Source: Dehalococcoidia bacterium (GTDB taxonomy: Bacteria > Chloroflexota > Dehalococcoidia > Dehalococcoidales > JAUXAE01). From it: DNA of 15,223 nucleotides. Of this stretch, positions 6,282 through 13,544 are shown piece after piece. The notes under the pieces are model-generated. The model did not search any database, was not told the origin of the DNA, and was given only the letters and a program-made list of their open reading frames with translations. The number at the start of each line of letters is the position of its first letter. Position 1 is the first letter of the stretch. The DNA lies in contig DAOUZU010000011.1 in assembly GCA_030665535.1 (NCBI GenBank), positions 1-15,223 of the forward strand, in the 5' to 3' direction. The translations under genes and the position numbers were made by a program.

Positions 6282-7135
6282 CCGCAGGGGGTGGTATGAA
6301 CGGCGGGAAGGACGGCGGAGACCACCCTGGGGATACCGGCCAGATCCGGGGTAACCGCTACGACGGAGCCGGGGAGAAGTCCCCTGACGAGGCTCGTAAT
6401 ATCCTCATCCTGTCCTTGGCCGATTTCCAGCAGCAGAACGCTGCCGGGACGCAGCTTGCCCGCCGCCTGATGGCAGAGGCGCTCTATCTCATCGGTGCCG
6501 CCGGGGCCGCCGTCCAGGGCCAGGGAGGGTTCGAATCCGTTGGCTGCGGCCTCTGCCCGGCCTACATAGGGCAGGTTGGCCACAATTATATCCACCGGTT
6601 GCGGCAGGGGGGTGAGCAGGTCGCCGCTAAGGAGGCGGATTCTGCCGGCCACGCGGTGGCGGCGGCAGTTGGCGGCGGCCACCTCCAGGGCGGCAGCGGA
6701 GATGTCGCTGGCATATATTATGGCCTGAGGTAGCTTGATTGCCAGGCAGATGGCGATGGCGCCGCTGCCGGTGCCGATATCGGCGATGATGGGGGCAGCA
6801 TCGAGCCCGCCGGCCAGGCGGATGGCCTCCTCCACCAGTAGCTCGCTCTCCGGGCGGGGAATGAGTACGCGGCTGTCAACGGTGAACTCAAGCCCGTAGA
6901 ACTCGCGCCGCCCCGTTATATAGGCGCTGGGCTGGCCGGCTGTGCGGCGTTCTATCAGCCGCCGGTAGGCCTCCCCTTGCTCTCTGACGAGGGGGTCGTC
7001 AAGGTCAAGATAAAGCTGGACGCGGCTGATGCCCAGCAGGTGCCGCAGCAGCAGTTCGCTCTCCAGGGCGGCATCCCGGATGTCATTGGCGGCGAGGATG
7101 TATTTGGCTTCTTTAAGGGCTTGCCTCAGGCTCAT
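6278..7135 (-). CDS. prmC: Peptide chain release factor N5-glutamine methyltransferase PrmC (HemK)
   Basis: A SAM-dependent enzyme that methylates the Gln of the GGQ motif in release factors and so raises termination efficiency. The 285-residue protein has the N-terminal helical substrate-binding region (1-75), IPRPESE (92-98), SAM-binding DIGTGSG (119-125) and the active-site motif as NLPY (187-190). The usual form is NPPY, which positions the glutamine amide; Asn, the second Pro and Tyr are kept and the first Pro is Leu. The ATG overlaps the prfA stop in ATGA (4 bases), a common prfA-prmC arrangement that couples the enzyme to its substrate RF1. The length is normal and the assignment secure. 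Confidence 0.95.
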   Translation of the reverse strand: MSLRQALKEAKYILAANDIRDAALESELLLRHLLGISRVQLYLDLDDPLVREQGEAYRRLIERRTAGQPSAYITGRREFYGLEFTVDSRVLIPRPESELLVEEAIRLAGGLDAAPIIADIGTGSGAIAICLAIKLPQAIIYASDISAAALEVAAANCRRHRVAGRIRLLSGDLLTPLPQPVDIIVANLPYVGRAEAAANGFEPSLALDGGPGGTDEIERLCHQAAGKLRPGSVLLLEIGQGQDEDITSLVRGLLPGSVVAVTPDLAGIPRVVSAVLPAVHTTPCG

Positions 7136-8202
7136 ACCGTTTGTGTCTCCAGCTGTTTGGCCTGCTGGTAAGTGGAGATGGCGTCAATAAGCTCGTCCAG
7201 CTCGCCGGCCAGCAACCGGGGCAGGTTGTGCATGGTGAGACCGATACGGTGGTCGGTGATGCGATCCTGGGGGAAGTTATAGGTGCGTATTTTCTCAGAC
7301 CGTTCGCCGCTGCCCACCTGGGCGCGGCGGTCCTGGGTTATCTGGCTTTCCTGCTTGCGCTGCTCCAGGTCCAGAAGCCGCGCCCGCAGCACGGCCATGG
7401 CCTTGGTTTTGTTCCTCAACTGGGAGCGCTCGTCCTGGCAGACGACGACAATACCGGTTGGCTGGTGGGTTATGCGCACCGCCGTGGCCACCTTGTTCAC
7501 ATTCTGGCCGCCGGCGCCGCCGGCATGGAAGATATCTATCTTCAGGTCGGCAGGGGCGACATTCACCTCTACCTCGTCGGCCTGGGGCAGCACGGCCACG
7601 GTGGCCGTGGAGGTGTGGATTCGGCCCGAAGATTCGGTGGTGGGCACCCGCTGTACCCGGTGGACGCCCCTTTCGTATTTCAGGCGGCTAAAGGCGCCCT
7701 TGCCCTTTATCTCAAAGATGACCTCGCGGATGCCGCCCAGGCTGCTCTCGTTAATATCCACGATATCCACCCCCCAGCGCTTTAGCTGGGCGTAGCGGCT
7801 GTACATCCGGAACAGGTCGGCGGCGAAAAGGCCGGCCTCCTGGCCGCCGGTGCCAGCCCGGACTTCCATGATGATATCCCGTTCGTCGTTGGGATCTTTG
7901 GGCAGCAGGGCCAGCTTAAGCTCCTCAATCTGCTGCTCCATTTTGGGCTGGAGGTTCTCTATCTCCTGCCGCGCCAGGGCGGCCATCTCCTCATCCTTCT
8001 CGTCGGCCAGCATTTCCCTGGCTTCTTCCAGGGATTTGGCCAATATTCTGTAATGGCGGTAGCGGGAGACCACATCCTCCAGAGTTGCCCTCTCCCGGGC
8101 CAGCTTCTCCAGTTTATTAGGGTTGGTGGCCACCTCCGGAGTGGCTATCTGCGCCTCCAGCTCGTTGTAATGCTGCTCTATTTTTGCTAACTGATTTAAC
8201 AT
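7132..8202 (-). CDS. prfA: Peptide chain release factor 1 (RF1)
   Basis: RF1 recognises UAA and UAG and triggers peptide release on the ribosome. The 356-residue length is typical. The decoding motif P-x-T is PTT at 187-189 (HRVQRVPTTESSGR context), which fits the RF1 PAT/PVT pattern and not the SPF motif of RF2. The catalytic GGQ is at 231-233 in AGGAGGQNVNK. The N-terminal domain (1-100) is helical and coiled-coil-like. The ATG at 8202 is favoured by family length; the Shine-Dalgarno is weak (AGGCG), and a perfect TATAAT lies only 13-18 bases upstream, so the message may have almost no leader. prmC follows with a 4-base overlap. The gene stands 82 bases downstream of the acs stop. Confidence 0.97.
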   Translation of the reverse strand: MLNQLAKIEQHYNELEAQIATPEVATNPNKLEKLARERATLEDVVSRYRHYRILAKSLEEAREMLADEKDEEMAALARQEIENLQPKMEQQIEELKLALLPKDPNDERDIIMEVRAGTGGQEAGLFAADLFRMYSRYAQLKRWGVDIVDINESSLGGIREVIFEIKGKGAFSRLKYERGVHRVQRVPTTESSGRIHTSTATVAVLPQADEVEVNVAPADLKIDIFHAGGAGGQNVNKVATAVRITHQPTGIVVVCQDERSQLRNKTKAMAVLRARLLDLEQRKQESQITQDRRAQVGSGERSEKIRTYNFPQDRITDHRIGLTMHNLPRLLAGELDELIDAISTYQQAKQLETQTV

Positions 8203-8214
8203 TCGCCTATCAAC

Positions 8215-8244
8215 ATTATAGCACAGAAGGGCCCTGTGGCTTAA
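8215..8244 (-). promoter_or_regulatory. Possible prfA promoter giving a very short leader
   Basis: A perfect -10 TATAAT lies on the minus strand at 8220 down to 8215. The best -35 is TTAAGC (8244-8239), 18 bases upstream and only 3 of 6. Transcription would begin about 6 bases before the prfA ATG. The spacer also has small overlapping inverted repeats (CACAG/CTGTG at 8222-8238, GTGGC/GCCAC at 8236-8252) without a T-tract. Confidence 0.4.
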
Positions 8245-8284
8245 CCGGCCACGATTGAAAAAGCAGGCGAAGTGGACGGGCGCT

Positions 8285-10222
8285 TTAGGTCTTGCCCTTG
8301 AGTTTCCGGTAGGCCTTTCTGGCTTCCTCGATGGAAGTCTCGTCGTCCAGGGTGGTGGTATCGCCGATGGTCTGGCCGGTGGCCACTGCCTTGAGGAGGC
8401 GGCGCATAATCTTGCCGCTCCTCGTCTTGGGCAGGGACGGGACGAAGAATATCTCCTGTGGGGTGGCGATGGGGCCGATGGCGGCGCGGACGTGGTCTAC
8501 GATTTCTTTTTTCAACTGGTCGGATGCGGCCTTGCCCTTTTTCAGGGTGGCGAAGAGGATGATTACCTCTCCCTTGACCTCGTCCGGCTTGGAGGTGGCG
8601 GCCACCTCGGTAACGGCAGGGTGGGAGATAACGGCAGATTCAATCTCGGCGGTGCCCAGGCGGTGGCCGGCTACCTTGATTACCTCGTCGGCCCGGCCCA
8701 GCATCCAGAAGTAGCCGTCGCTATCACGCATAGCGTAGTCACCGCTGAAATAAACGCCGGGGAAGCGCGACCAGTAGGCCTCTTTGTAGCGCTGGGGGTC
8801 GCCGTAGACATCCAGCAGCATGCCCGGCCAGGGCTTCTTTATCACCAGAAAGCCCGTCTGATCGGGGGGCAGCTCCTTGCCCTGGGCATCTACAACGGCG
8901 GCATCCACGCCGGGCAGGGGCAGGGTGGCCGAGCCGGGCTTGAGCGGTATCGGCTCTATGCCGGGGGCGGCTGAAATCATGAAGCCGCCCGTCTCCGTCT
9001 GGAACCAGACATCAACGATAGGGCAGCGCTCACCGCCTATATTATTATAGTACCAGAGCCAGGCCTCCGGGTTTATCGGCTCGCCGACACTGCCCAGCAA
9101 CTCAAGGCTGGAGAGGTCGTGCTTTTTTAAATAGTCTTCGCCGTGGCGCATGAACATACGTACGGCCGTCGGTGAGGTGAAAAGAACGGTGACGCCGTAC
9201 TTCTCGATAATCTGCCACCAGCGGTCAATGGAGGGGGTGTCCGGCGCCCCTTCGTAGAAGACGATGGCGGCGCCGTGGCTCAAGGGGGCGTAGACGACGG
9301 CACTGTGGCCGGTTACCCAGCCGACATCGGCGGTGCACCAGTAGACGGAGTCCTCACGCACATTGAAGGCCCACTGGTAGGTGGCGCAGTTATGAACCAG
9401 GTAACCGCCGGTTGAGTGGATAACCCCCTTGGGCTTGCCGGTGGTGCCGGAGGTATAGAGGATGTATAGGGGGTGGTTTGATTCCACCGGCGCGGCGGCC
9501 ACGAAGCCGTCCGCCTCCTTGAGTATATCCTCCAGCCATATATCCCTGGCTTTGTCCCAGGGTATCTTCTGCCCCGTCCTTTTGACGACAAGTACCCTCT
9601 CCACACTGGGGCTCATCTTAAGGGCGGCATCTGTTATCTCCTTCAGGGGGGTTATCTTGCCGCGGCGGTAGCCGCCGTCGGCGGTGACGACCAGCCTGGC
9701 ACCGGTGTCGTTAATCCTTTCGGACACCGCCTGGGGGCTGAAGCCGGAGAATATTACCGTGTGCACCGCCCCGATGCGGGCGCAGGCTAGCATGAAGATA
9801 GGCAGTTCCGGTATCATCGGCAGGTAGAGGACGACCCGGTCTCCCTTGGACACGCCGCTTTTTAAGAGCACCGAGGCAAAGCGGTTGACCTCGGTGTACA
9901 GGTTGGAGTAGGAGAGGGTTCGGGTGTCGCCGTTCTCCCCTTCCCAGTAGATGGCCACCTTGCTCTTGCGCCAGGTGTGTACGTGGCGGTCCAGGCACTG
10001 GTAGGAGGCGTTCAGGTGCCCGCCGCTAAACCAACGGGCGTAGGGTGGTTTCCAGTCCAGCACTTTATCCCAGGGGGTGTGCCAGTCCAGGCAGCCGGCC
10101 TGCTCGGCCCAAAACCCCTCCGGGTCTGACATTGAGCGGGAGTACATCTCGCTGTAGCGTCGCCTGGGCCAGATGTAGCTGTTGGTGGGCAGGTTGGCGC
10201 CGCTTTTCTCAGGCTGTGTCAT
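8285..10222 (-). CDS. acs: AMP-forming acetyl-CoA synthetase (acyl-CoA synthetase)
   Basis: Activates acetate, or a similar short acid, with ATP and CoA to acyl-CoA via an acyl-adenylate. I start it at ATG 10222 (645 residues): the in-frame GTG at 10240 lies within the GGGGAGG that forms the ribosome-binding site of this ATG, nine bases away. Motifs: YTSGTTGKPKG (256-266), GWVTGHS (301-307), LLGSVGEPINPEAW (375-388), WFQTETGG (406-413), FSGDYAMRDSDGYFWMLGRAD (492-512, the A7-A8 region), GHRLGTAEIES (519-529) and the C-terminal PKTRSGK (598-604), whose last Lys is the catalytic, often acetylated residue. Against Salmonella Acs the acetate-pocket Val, Thr and Val appear conserved (V303, T304, V379), but the Trp next to the motif Gln is Phe407, so acyl specificity is open. 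It overlaps the upstream pyrophosphorylase gene by 14 bases, so the two are co-transcribed. Confidence 0.93.
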   Translation of the reverse strand: MTQPEKSGANLPTNSYIWPRRRYSEMYSRSMSDPEGFWAEQAGCLDWHTPWDKVLDWKPPYARWFSGGHLNASYQCLDRHVHTWRKSKVAIYWEGENGDTRTLSYSNLYTEVNRFASVLLKSGVSKGDRVVLYLPMIPELPIFMLACARIGAVHTVIFSGFSPQAVSERINDTGARLVVTADGGYRRGKITPLKEITDAALKMSPSVERVLVVKRTGQKIPWDKARDIWLEDILKEADGFVAAAPVESNHPLYILYTSGTTGKPKGVIHSTGGYLVHNCATYQWAFNVREDSVYWCTADVGWVTGHSAVVYAPLSHGAAIVFYEGAPDTPSIDRWWQIIEKYGVTVLFTSPTAVRMFMRHGEDYLKKHDLSSLELLGSVGEPINPEAWLWYYNNIGGERCPIVDVWFQTETGGFMISAAPGIEPIPLKPGSATLPLPGVDAAVVDAQGKELPPDQTGFLVIKKPWPGMLLDVYGDPQRYKEAYWSRFPGVYFSGDYAMRDSDGYFWMLGRADEVIKVAGHRLGTAEIESAVISHPAVTEVAATSKPDEVKGEVIILFATLKKGKAASDQLKKEIVDHVRAAIGPIATPQEIFFVPSLPKTRSGKIMRRLLKAVATGQTIGDTTTLDDETSIEEARKAYRKLKGKT

Positions 10223-11321
10223 CGCCTTTATCCTCCCCACCGACGGTTTTGCCCGGCCAGACGCGGCTGCCTACTTTAAGCCGGTGGCCGGCGGCGACGG
10301 TCACATTATCGCCCAGTACCGAATCGTTAACGATGCTGCCGGCTTCAATATGGCAGCCTTCGCCTATGATGGACCTGACTACCCTGGTGCCAGCACCGAT
10401 GTGGGTATCGTGCCATATAATGGACTCCTCGATAATGGCGCCTTCATCCAGGCGGCAGTTATCGCCGATTACTGTCGGCCCGGACATTGTTACTTTCGGG
10501 CCTATCCGGCAGCTCCGGCCTATCAGTGCCGGCCCGGTGAGGCGGGCCGTTTCGTCAACCTGGCTGCCTTCGCCCAGTGAAACCTCGTCGGGCCGGGCCG
10601 GGATGTGCTGGCTGCTCCTGCCTTTGAGCAGGTCAATGTTAAGCTGGAAGTAGTCCTTGGGGTGGCCGATGTCCATCCAGTAGGCCGGGGAGGGATAGGC
10701 AAAGACACGCTGGCCGCTCTCAAGGAGCGAGGGGAATAGCTGGCGCTCAAAGCTCCACTGGGTCTGCGGCGGGACGCCGTCCAGCACCCGGCGCTCCAGC
10801 ACATAGGTGCCGGCGTTTATCATGTCGGTGGTTATCTGGTCGGGGCTCGGCTTCTCCAGGAAGCGACTTACCCGCCCGGAGGGGTCGGTCTCTATCAGGC
10901 CGTAGCGGGTGGGGTCTTCCACCGGCGTTAAAGAGATGGTTGCCACGGCCTTCCTCTCCCGGTGGAAGCGTATCATCGGCGCAAGGTCAAGGTCGGTGAA
11001 GACATCTCCGTTCAGGACGAGGAAGCGGTCGCCGAGGTGTTTTTCGGCGTTCTTGACCGCTCCGGCCGTGCCCAGCGGGCTGTTTTCAACCACATAGCGC
11101 AGGGAGACGCCAAACTGGCCGCCGTCGCCGAAGTAGCCTTCAATGGGCTGGGAGAGGTGGCCCTGGGTGAGGATTATTTCCCTGATGCCGTAGCCGGCCA
11201 GGCGGCGGATGGCATGCTCCAGGAAGGGTCTGTTGAGCACCGGCATCATCGCCTTGGGCATGTTGATGGTTAGCGGGCGCAGCCGGGTGCCCTGACCGCC
11301 GACCAGTATCAATGCCTTCAT
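10209..11321 (-). CDS. NDP-sugar pyrophosphorylase (sugar-phosphate nucleotidyltransferase) with C-terminal left-handed beta-helix
   Basis: Couples a sugar 1-phosphate with an NTP to make an NDP-sugar for cell-envelope or storage polysaccharides. Of 370 residues, the N-terminal nucleotidyltransferase domain (1-235) has GGQGTRLRPLT (8-18), the Lys in MPKAMMPV (21-28), the NGD metal-binding motif (104-106), FLEKP (154-158) and WMDIGHP (215-221). Residues 250-350 show hexapeptide-type repeats (ALIG, TVIG, AIIE, SIIG, VLGD) of a left-handed beta-helix, as in mannose-1-phosphate guanylyltransferases and GlgC/RfbA relatives. The sugar and base cannot be read from the sequence, so no symbol is given. 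The ATG at 11321 has only a weak GAGAG ahead of it. The 3' end overlaps acs by 14 bases, although no metabolic link is evident. Confidence 0.9.
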   Translation of the reverse strand: MKALILVGGQGTRLRPLTINMPKAMMPVLNRPFLEHAIRRLAGYGIREIILTQGHLSQPIEGYFGDGGQFGVSLRYVVENSPLGTAGAVKNAEKHLGDRFLVLNGDVFTDLDLAPMIRFHRERKAVATISLTPVEDPTRYGLIETDPSGRVSRFLEKPSPDQITTDMINAGTYVLERRVLDGVPPQTQWSFERQLFPSLLESGQRVFAYPSPAYWMDIGHPKDYFQLNIDLLKGRSSQHIPARPDEVSLGEGSQVDETARLTGPALIGRSCRIGPKVTMSGPTVIGDNCRLDEGAIIEESIIWHDTHIGAGTRVVRSIIGEGCHIEAGSIVNDSVLGDNVTVAAGHRLKVGSRVWPGKTVGGEDKGDDTA

Positions 11322-11356
11322 CGCTCTCGTGACCGCCTTTTGCTTCTCAGCCAGAC

Positions 11357-11386
11357 ACTATATAGAGTGGAGGTGCCTTCTGCCAG
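11357..11386 (-). promoter_or_regulatory. Possible promoter for the pyrophosphorylase-acs operon
   Basis: On the minus strand, CTGGCA (11386-11381, 4 of 6 bases) is followed after 18 bases by TATAGT (11362-11357, 5 of 6 bases); an overlapping TATATA gives a 16-base spacer. The -10 lies in an 8-base palindrome, CTATATAG. The start codon is about 35 bases downstream. Confidence 0.4.
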
Positions 11387-11440
11387 GCGCAGGCTTCAGG
11401 CGCATATGTTAGCACAGCGCGCCCCCGGCCACAATCGGCG

Positions 11441-11470
11441 TTGCACTGTTGGGGCATAAAAACCTATAAT
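11441..11470 (+). promoter_or_regulatory. Probable mobB promoter
   Basis: A perfect TATAAT at 11465-11470 is preceded, 18 bases away, by TTGCAC (11441-11446), which keeps only the TTG of the -35. Transcription would start near 11477 and give a leader of about 30 bases containing the strong GGAAGGAG Shine-Dalgarno just before the mobB ATG at 11508. Confidence 0.5.
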
Positions 11471-11507
11471 TAGCAGACTCAAGTGGTTACGACGGAAGGA
11501 GATATAC

Positions 11508-12161
11508 ATGCCGCCACCGGTTGTTTGCATCGTCGGCCTGTCCAACTCAGGTAAGACGACATTTATCGAAAAGCTGCTGCCGGAGCTGGCCGTAAGGGGC
11601 TACCGGGTGGCTACCATTAAGCATGTGCCTCGTCAGGCGCACTTCGACAGGCCGGACAAGGACAGCTTCCGCCACCTGGCCGCCGGCAGCCAGGCCACCC
11701 TTATCGCCTCGCGTGACCAGCTGGTGCAGATAAGGCCGGCGACGCCCGGGGCCAACCTGGCCGACCTGGTGCGGCTGCTCGGCGACGACTATGACATAGT
11801 GCTGGCCGAGGGTTTCAAGCAGGACGAGGCGGCCAAGATAGAAGTCCACCGGCGGCAGATAGGCCCTCCCCTGAAGGGCCTCAAGAGGCTGACGGCCATA
11901 GTGACCGACGAGCCGCTGGCGGATAAGGTGCGGCAGTTCTCCCTTGATGATGTGAAGGGCGTGGCCGACCTGCTGGAGAAGGGCTTCATAAAACCGCGAC
12001 AGCAGCGGCTGGCGATGTTCGTGAACGGGGAGCCGTTGCCGCTGGCCTCCTTCCCGCGGCGGATGGTAACCAACACCCTGCTGGCCATAGCCGCCAGCCT
12101 TAAAGGGGTGGATAAAGTGGGCCGTCTGGAGATATGGCTGAGGCGGTCTCAGCGAGACTAG
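11508..12161 (+). CDS. mobB: Molybdopterin-guanine dinucleotide biosynthesis protein MobB with C-terminal extension
   Basis: A P-loop GTP-binding adaptor that assists conversion of molybdopterin (or the tungsten form) to its dinucleotide. The 217-residue protein starts with hydrophobic VVCIVG and the P-loop GLSNSGKTT (10-18). TIKHVPRQAHFDRPDKDSFR (36-55), HLAAGSQA (56-63) and AEGFK (100-104) are MobB hallmarks. MobB proper ends at about 157. Residues 160-217 form an extra segment with VNGEPLPLASFPRR (172-185) and a helix-rich end, of unknown role. GGAAGGAG lies a few bases before the ATG, giving a strong start. No mobA, moa or moe gene is in the window. The gene ends in a weak hairpin and T-tract. 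The tungstate importer 7 kb away likely serves the same cofactor, by inference. Confidence 0.88.
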   Translation: MPPPVVCIVGLSNSGKTTFIEKLLPELAVRGYRVATIKHVPRQAHFDRPDKDSFRHLAAGSQATLIASRDQLVQIRPATPGANLADLVRLLGDDYDIVLAEGFKQDEAAKIEVHRRQIGPPLKGLKRLTAIVTDEPLADKVRQFSLDDVKGVADLLEKGFIKPRQQRLAMFVNGEPLPLASFPRRMVTNTLLAIAASLKGVDKVGRLEIWLRRSQRD

Positions 12162-12169
12162 GTTTTTTT
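12146..12169 (+). terminator. Weak intrinsic terminator at the end of mobB
   Basis: GTCTC (12146-12150) and GAGAC (12154-12158) form a 5-bp stem with an AGC loop, extendable by one G-U pair. Four bases later comes a run of seven T (12163-12169). The stem is short and overlaps the last codons of mobB, so efficiency is uncertain. Confidence 0.45.
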
Positions 12170-12198
12170 GGCGGTTAATTATTTATAACGGTGGGGCG

Positions 12199-12227
12199 TA
12201 TACAAAACGGGCCGCGTTATTTAGAAT
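12199..12227 (+). promoter_or_regulatory. Possible promoter for foldase-hom-thrC
   Basis: TATACA (12199-12204, 4 of 6 bases of the -35) is followed after 17 bases by TAGAAT (12222-12227, 5 of 6 bases of the -10). It lies after the mobB T-tract and 27 bases before the next start codon. Confidence 0.45.
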
Positions 12228-12253
12228 AGAATCTGTGATGGGGACAGGTTTAT

Positions 12254-13525
12254 TTGGCTAAAAATAGGAAGATAACCAGGCATAAATACGAACCCTCCCG
12301 GCGTCAGCTATCCCACGCCAATCAGCAGAAAAGGAGACGCCGGTTTATCCTGGGCATCGGCAGCGTTATCATCGCCGCCGTGCTGGTTTTGGTCGGCGTG
12401 GGCGTTTACTCCCAGTGGTACCTGCCCGTATACAAACCGCTGCACCAGACGGTGCTTGAGGTTAACGGCGAGAAGTTCAATATGGATTATTTCATCAAGG
12501 CACTCAACCATTACTCTGGCGGCCAGGCGGATTTCATCTCCTTCCTGATAGACCCGGTGGCCAATAATATCCAGCAGGGCACGCTGATACGGCAGGAGGC
12601 CCTTGCACTGGGTTACAGCGTGAGCAACAATGAAATCAAGGATAAGCTTGCGGAAAGCGGCATCGCCGATAATAAGGCCACCCGGGATATAATTGAGACG
12701 CAGCTGGTCATCGACAGGCTGTTTGATGAGTATTTTGGTCCCCAGGTGCCGGAGGCTATGCTGCAGAAGGACATTCTGGTAATGTTCCTGGAGAGCCAGA
12801 GCCAACTGGAAGAAGTACGGCAGAGGCTTGCCGCCGGTGATGACTTCGCTGAGCTGGCCGCCGCGCTTTCCCTGGACGAGGCAACCGCCGAGGACGGCGG
12901 TGAGCTTGGCTGGCTACCGGATGGTATCATTGATAGTGTGCTTAATACCGAGGTGATTGAAGATTTCGTATCGTCCGCCACCGCCGGTGAGCTTAGCCCG
13001 CCTCTATACGATGAGGCCAGGACGAAAGAGCTGGGCTACTGGCTGGTAAGCATAATTGAGAAACACGACGACCCGGAGGAGGTTCACATCCAGGTGATGC
13101 TGCTGGGCAGCGAGGAAGAAACCCTTGAGGTGAGGGCCAGGGTGGAGACCGGTGAGAACTTTGGCGATTTGGCGGCCGAGCTCTCGCAGCTACCCGGTGC
13201 CGCCGATGATATGGGAGACCTGGGCTTTATCACCAGGGAGGTCGGCGAGAGCGCCTTTAACGAGTTTGTTTTTGATTCCGGAGCCGCCTCGGGCAACCTG
13301 AGCCAGCCTATCGCCGATGAGGACCAGCCGACACAGGGCGGCTACTGGCTGGTAAAGGTCCGGGATGTGGAAGATAACCGGCAACTCTCCGAGGAGAACC
13401 GGGAATTGCTGCTTAACAAGGCCTTCCAGGAATGGCTGGAGGCCATAACCAGCGACCCGGCCAACCAGGTGACCGTTTACCTGGATGAGGAGATGAGGGC
13501 CTTCGCCATCGCCGAGGCCGGCTAG
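12254..13525 (+). CDS. Membrane-anchored SurA/PrsA-like parvulin-type peptidyl-prolyl isomerase
   Basis: A probable extracytoplasmic foldase or chaperone for exported proteins. In 423 residues it has a basic cytoplasmic tail (KRRRR at 27-30) and one membrane helix (about 31-53), with no lipobox, so it is anchored by the helix and faces outward. A SurA-N-like helical region follows (65-165), then two parvulin-like repeats at about 170-270 and 275-372, each ending in GYWLV (261-265 and 363-367). Each repeat has a GD-x-FxxLAAxLS-like helix and a GELGW/GDLGF turn. Repeat 2 keeps the starting His (VHIQVMLL); repeat 1 has Asp there (KDILVMFL), so it may be catalytically weak. The start is TTG at 12254, with AGG about six bases upstream; TTG is supported by length and by the basic N-terminus. 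hom follows after 19 bases. Confidence 0.8.
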   Translation: MAKNRKITRHKYEPSRRQLSHANQQKRRRRFILGIGSVIIAAVLVLVGVGVYSQWYLPVYKPLHQTVLEVNGEKFNMDYFIKALNHYSGGQADFISFLIDPVANNIQQGTLIRQEALALGYSVSNNEIKDKLAESGIADNKATRDIIETQLVIDRLFDEYFGPQVPEAMLQKDILVMFLESQSQLEEVRQRLAAGDDFAELAAALSLDEATAEDGGELGWLPDGIIDSVLNTEVIEDFVSSATAGELSPPLYDEARTKELGYWLVSIIEKHDDPEEVHIQVMLLGSEEETLEVRARVETGENFGDLAAELSQLPGAADDMGDLGFITREVGESAFNEFVFDSGAASGNLSQPIADEDQPTQGGYWLVKVRDVEDNRQLSEENRELLLNKAFQEWLEAITSDPANQVTVYLDEEMRAFAIAEAG

Positions 13526-13544
13526 CCGGCAAGAGGGGTATACA

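Noticed and set aside
10182..10580. Long open frames antisense to the pyrophosphorylase, and similar ones opposite tupC, prfA, acs and etfA
   Set aside because: They are shadows of strongly supported genes in GC-rich DNA, with no recognisable domains, no good start sites and low-complexity composition.
10209..11321. Calling the nucleotidyltransferase MobA because mobB is next door
   Set aside because: It has the sugar-type GGQGTRLRPLT motif and a C-terminal beta-helix; MobA is shorter, has an LAGG-x-S-x-R-M-G start and no beta-helix. The genes are also divergent.
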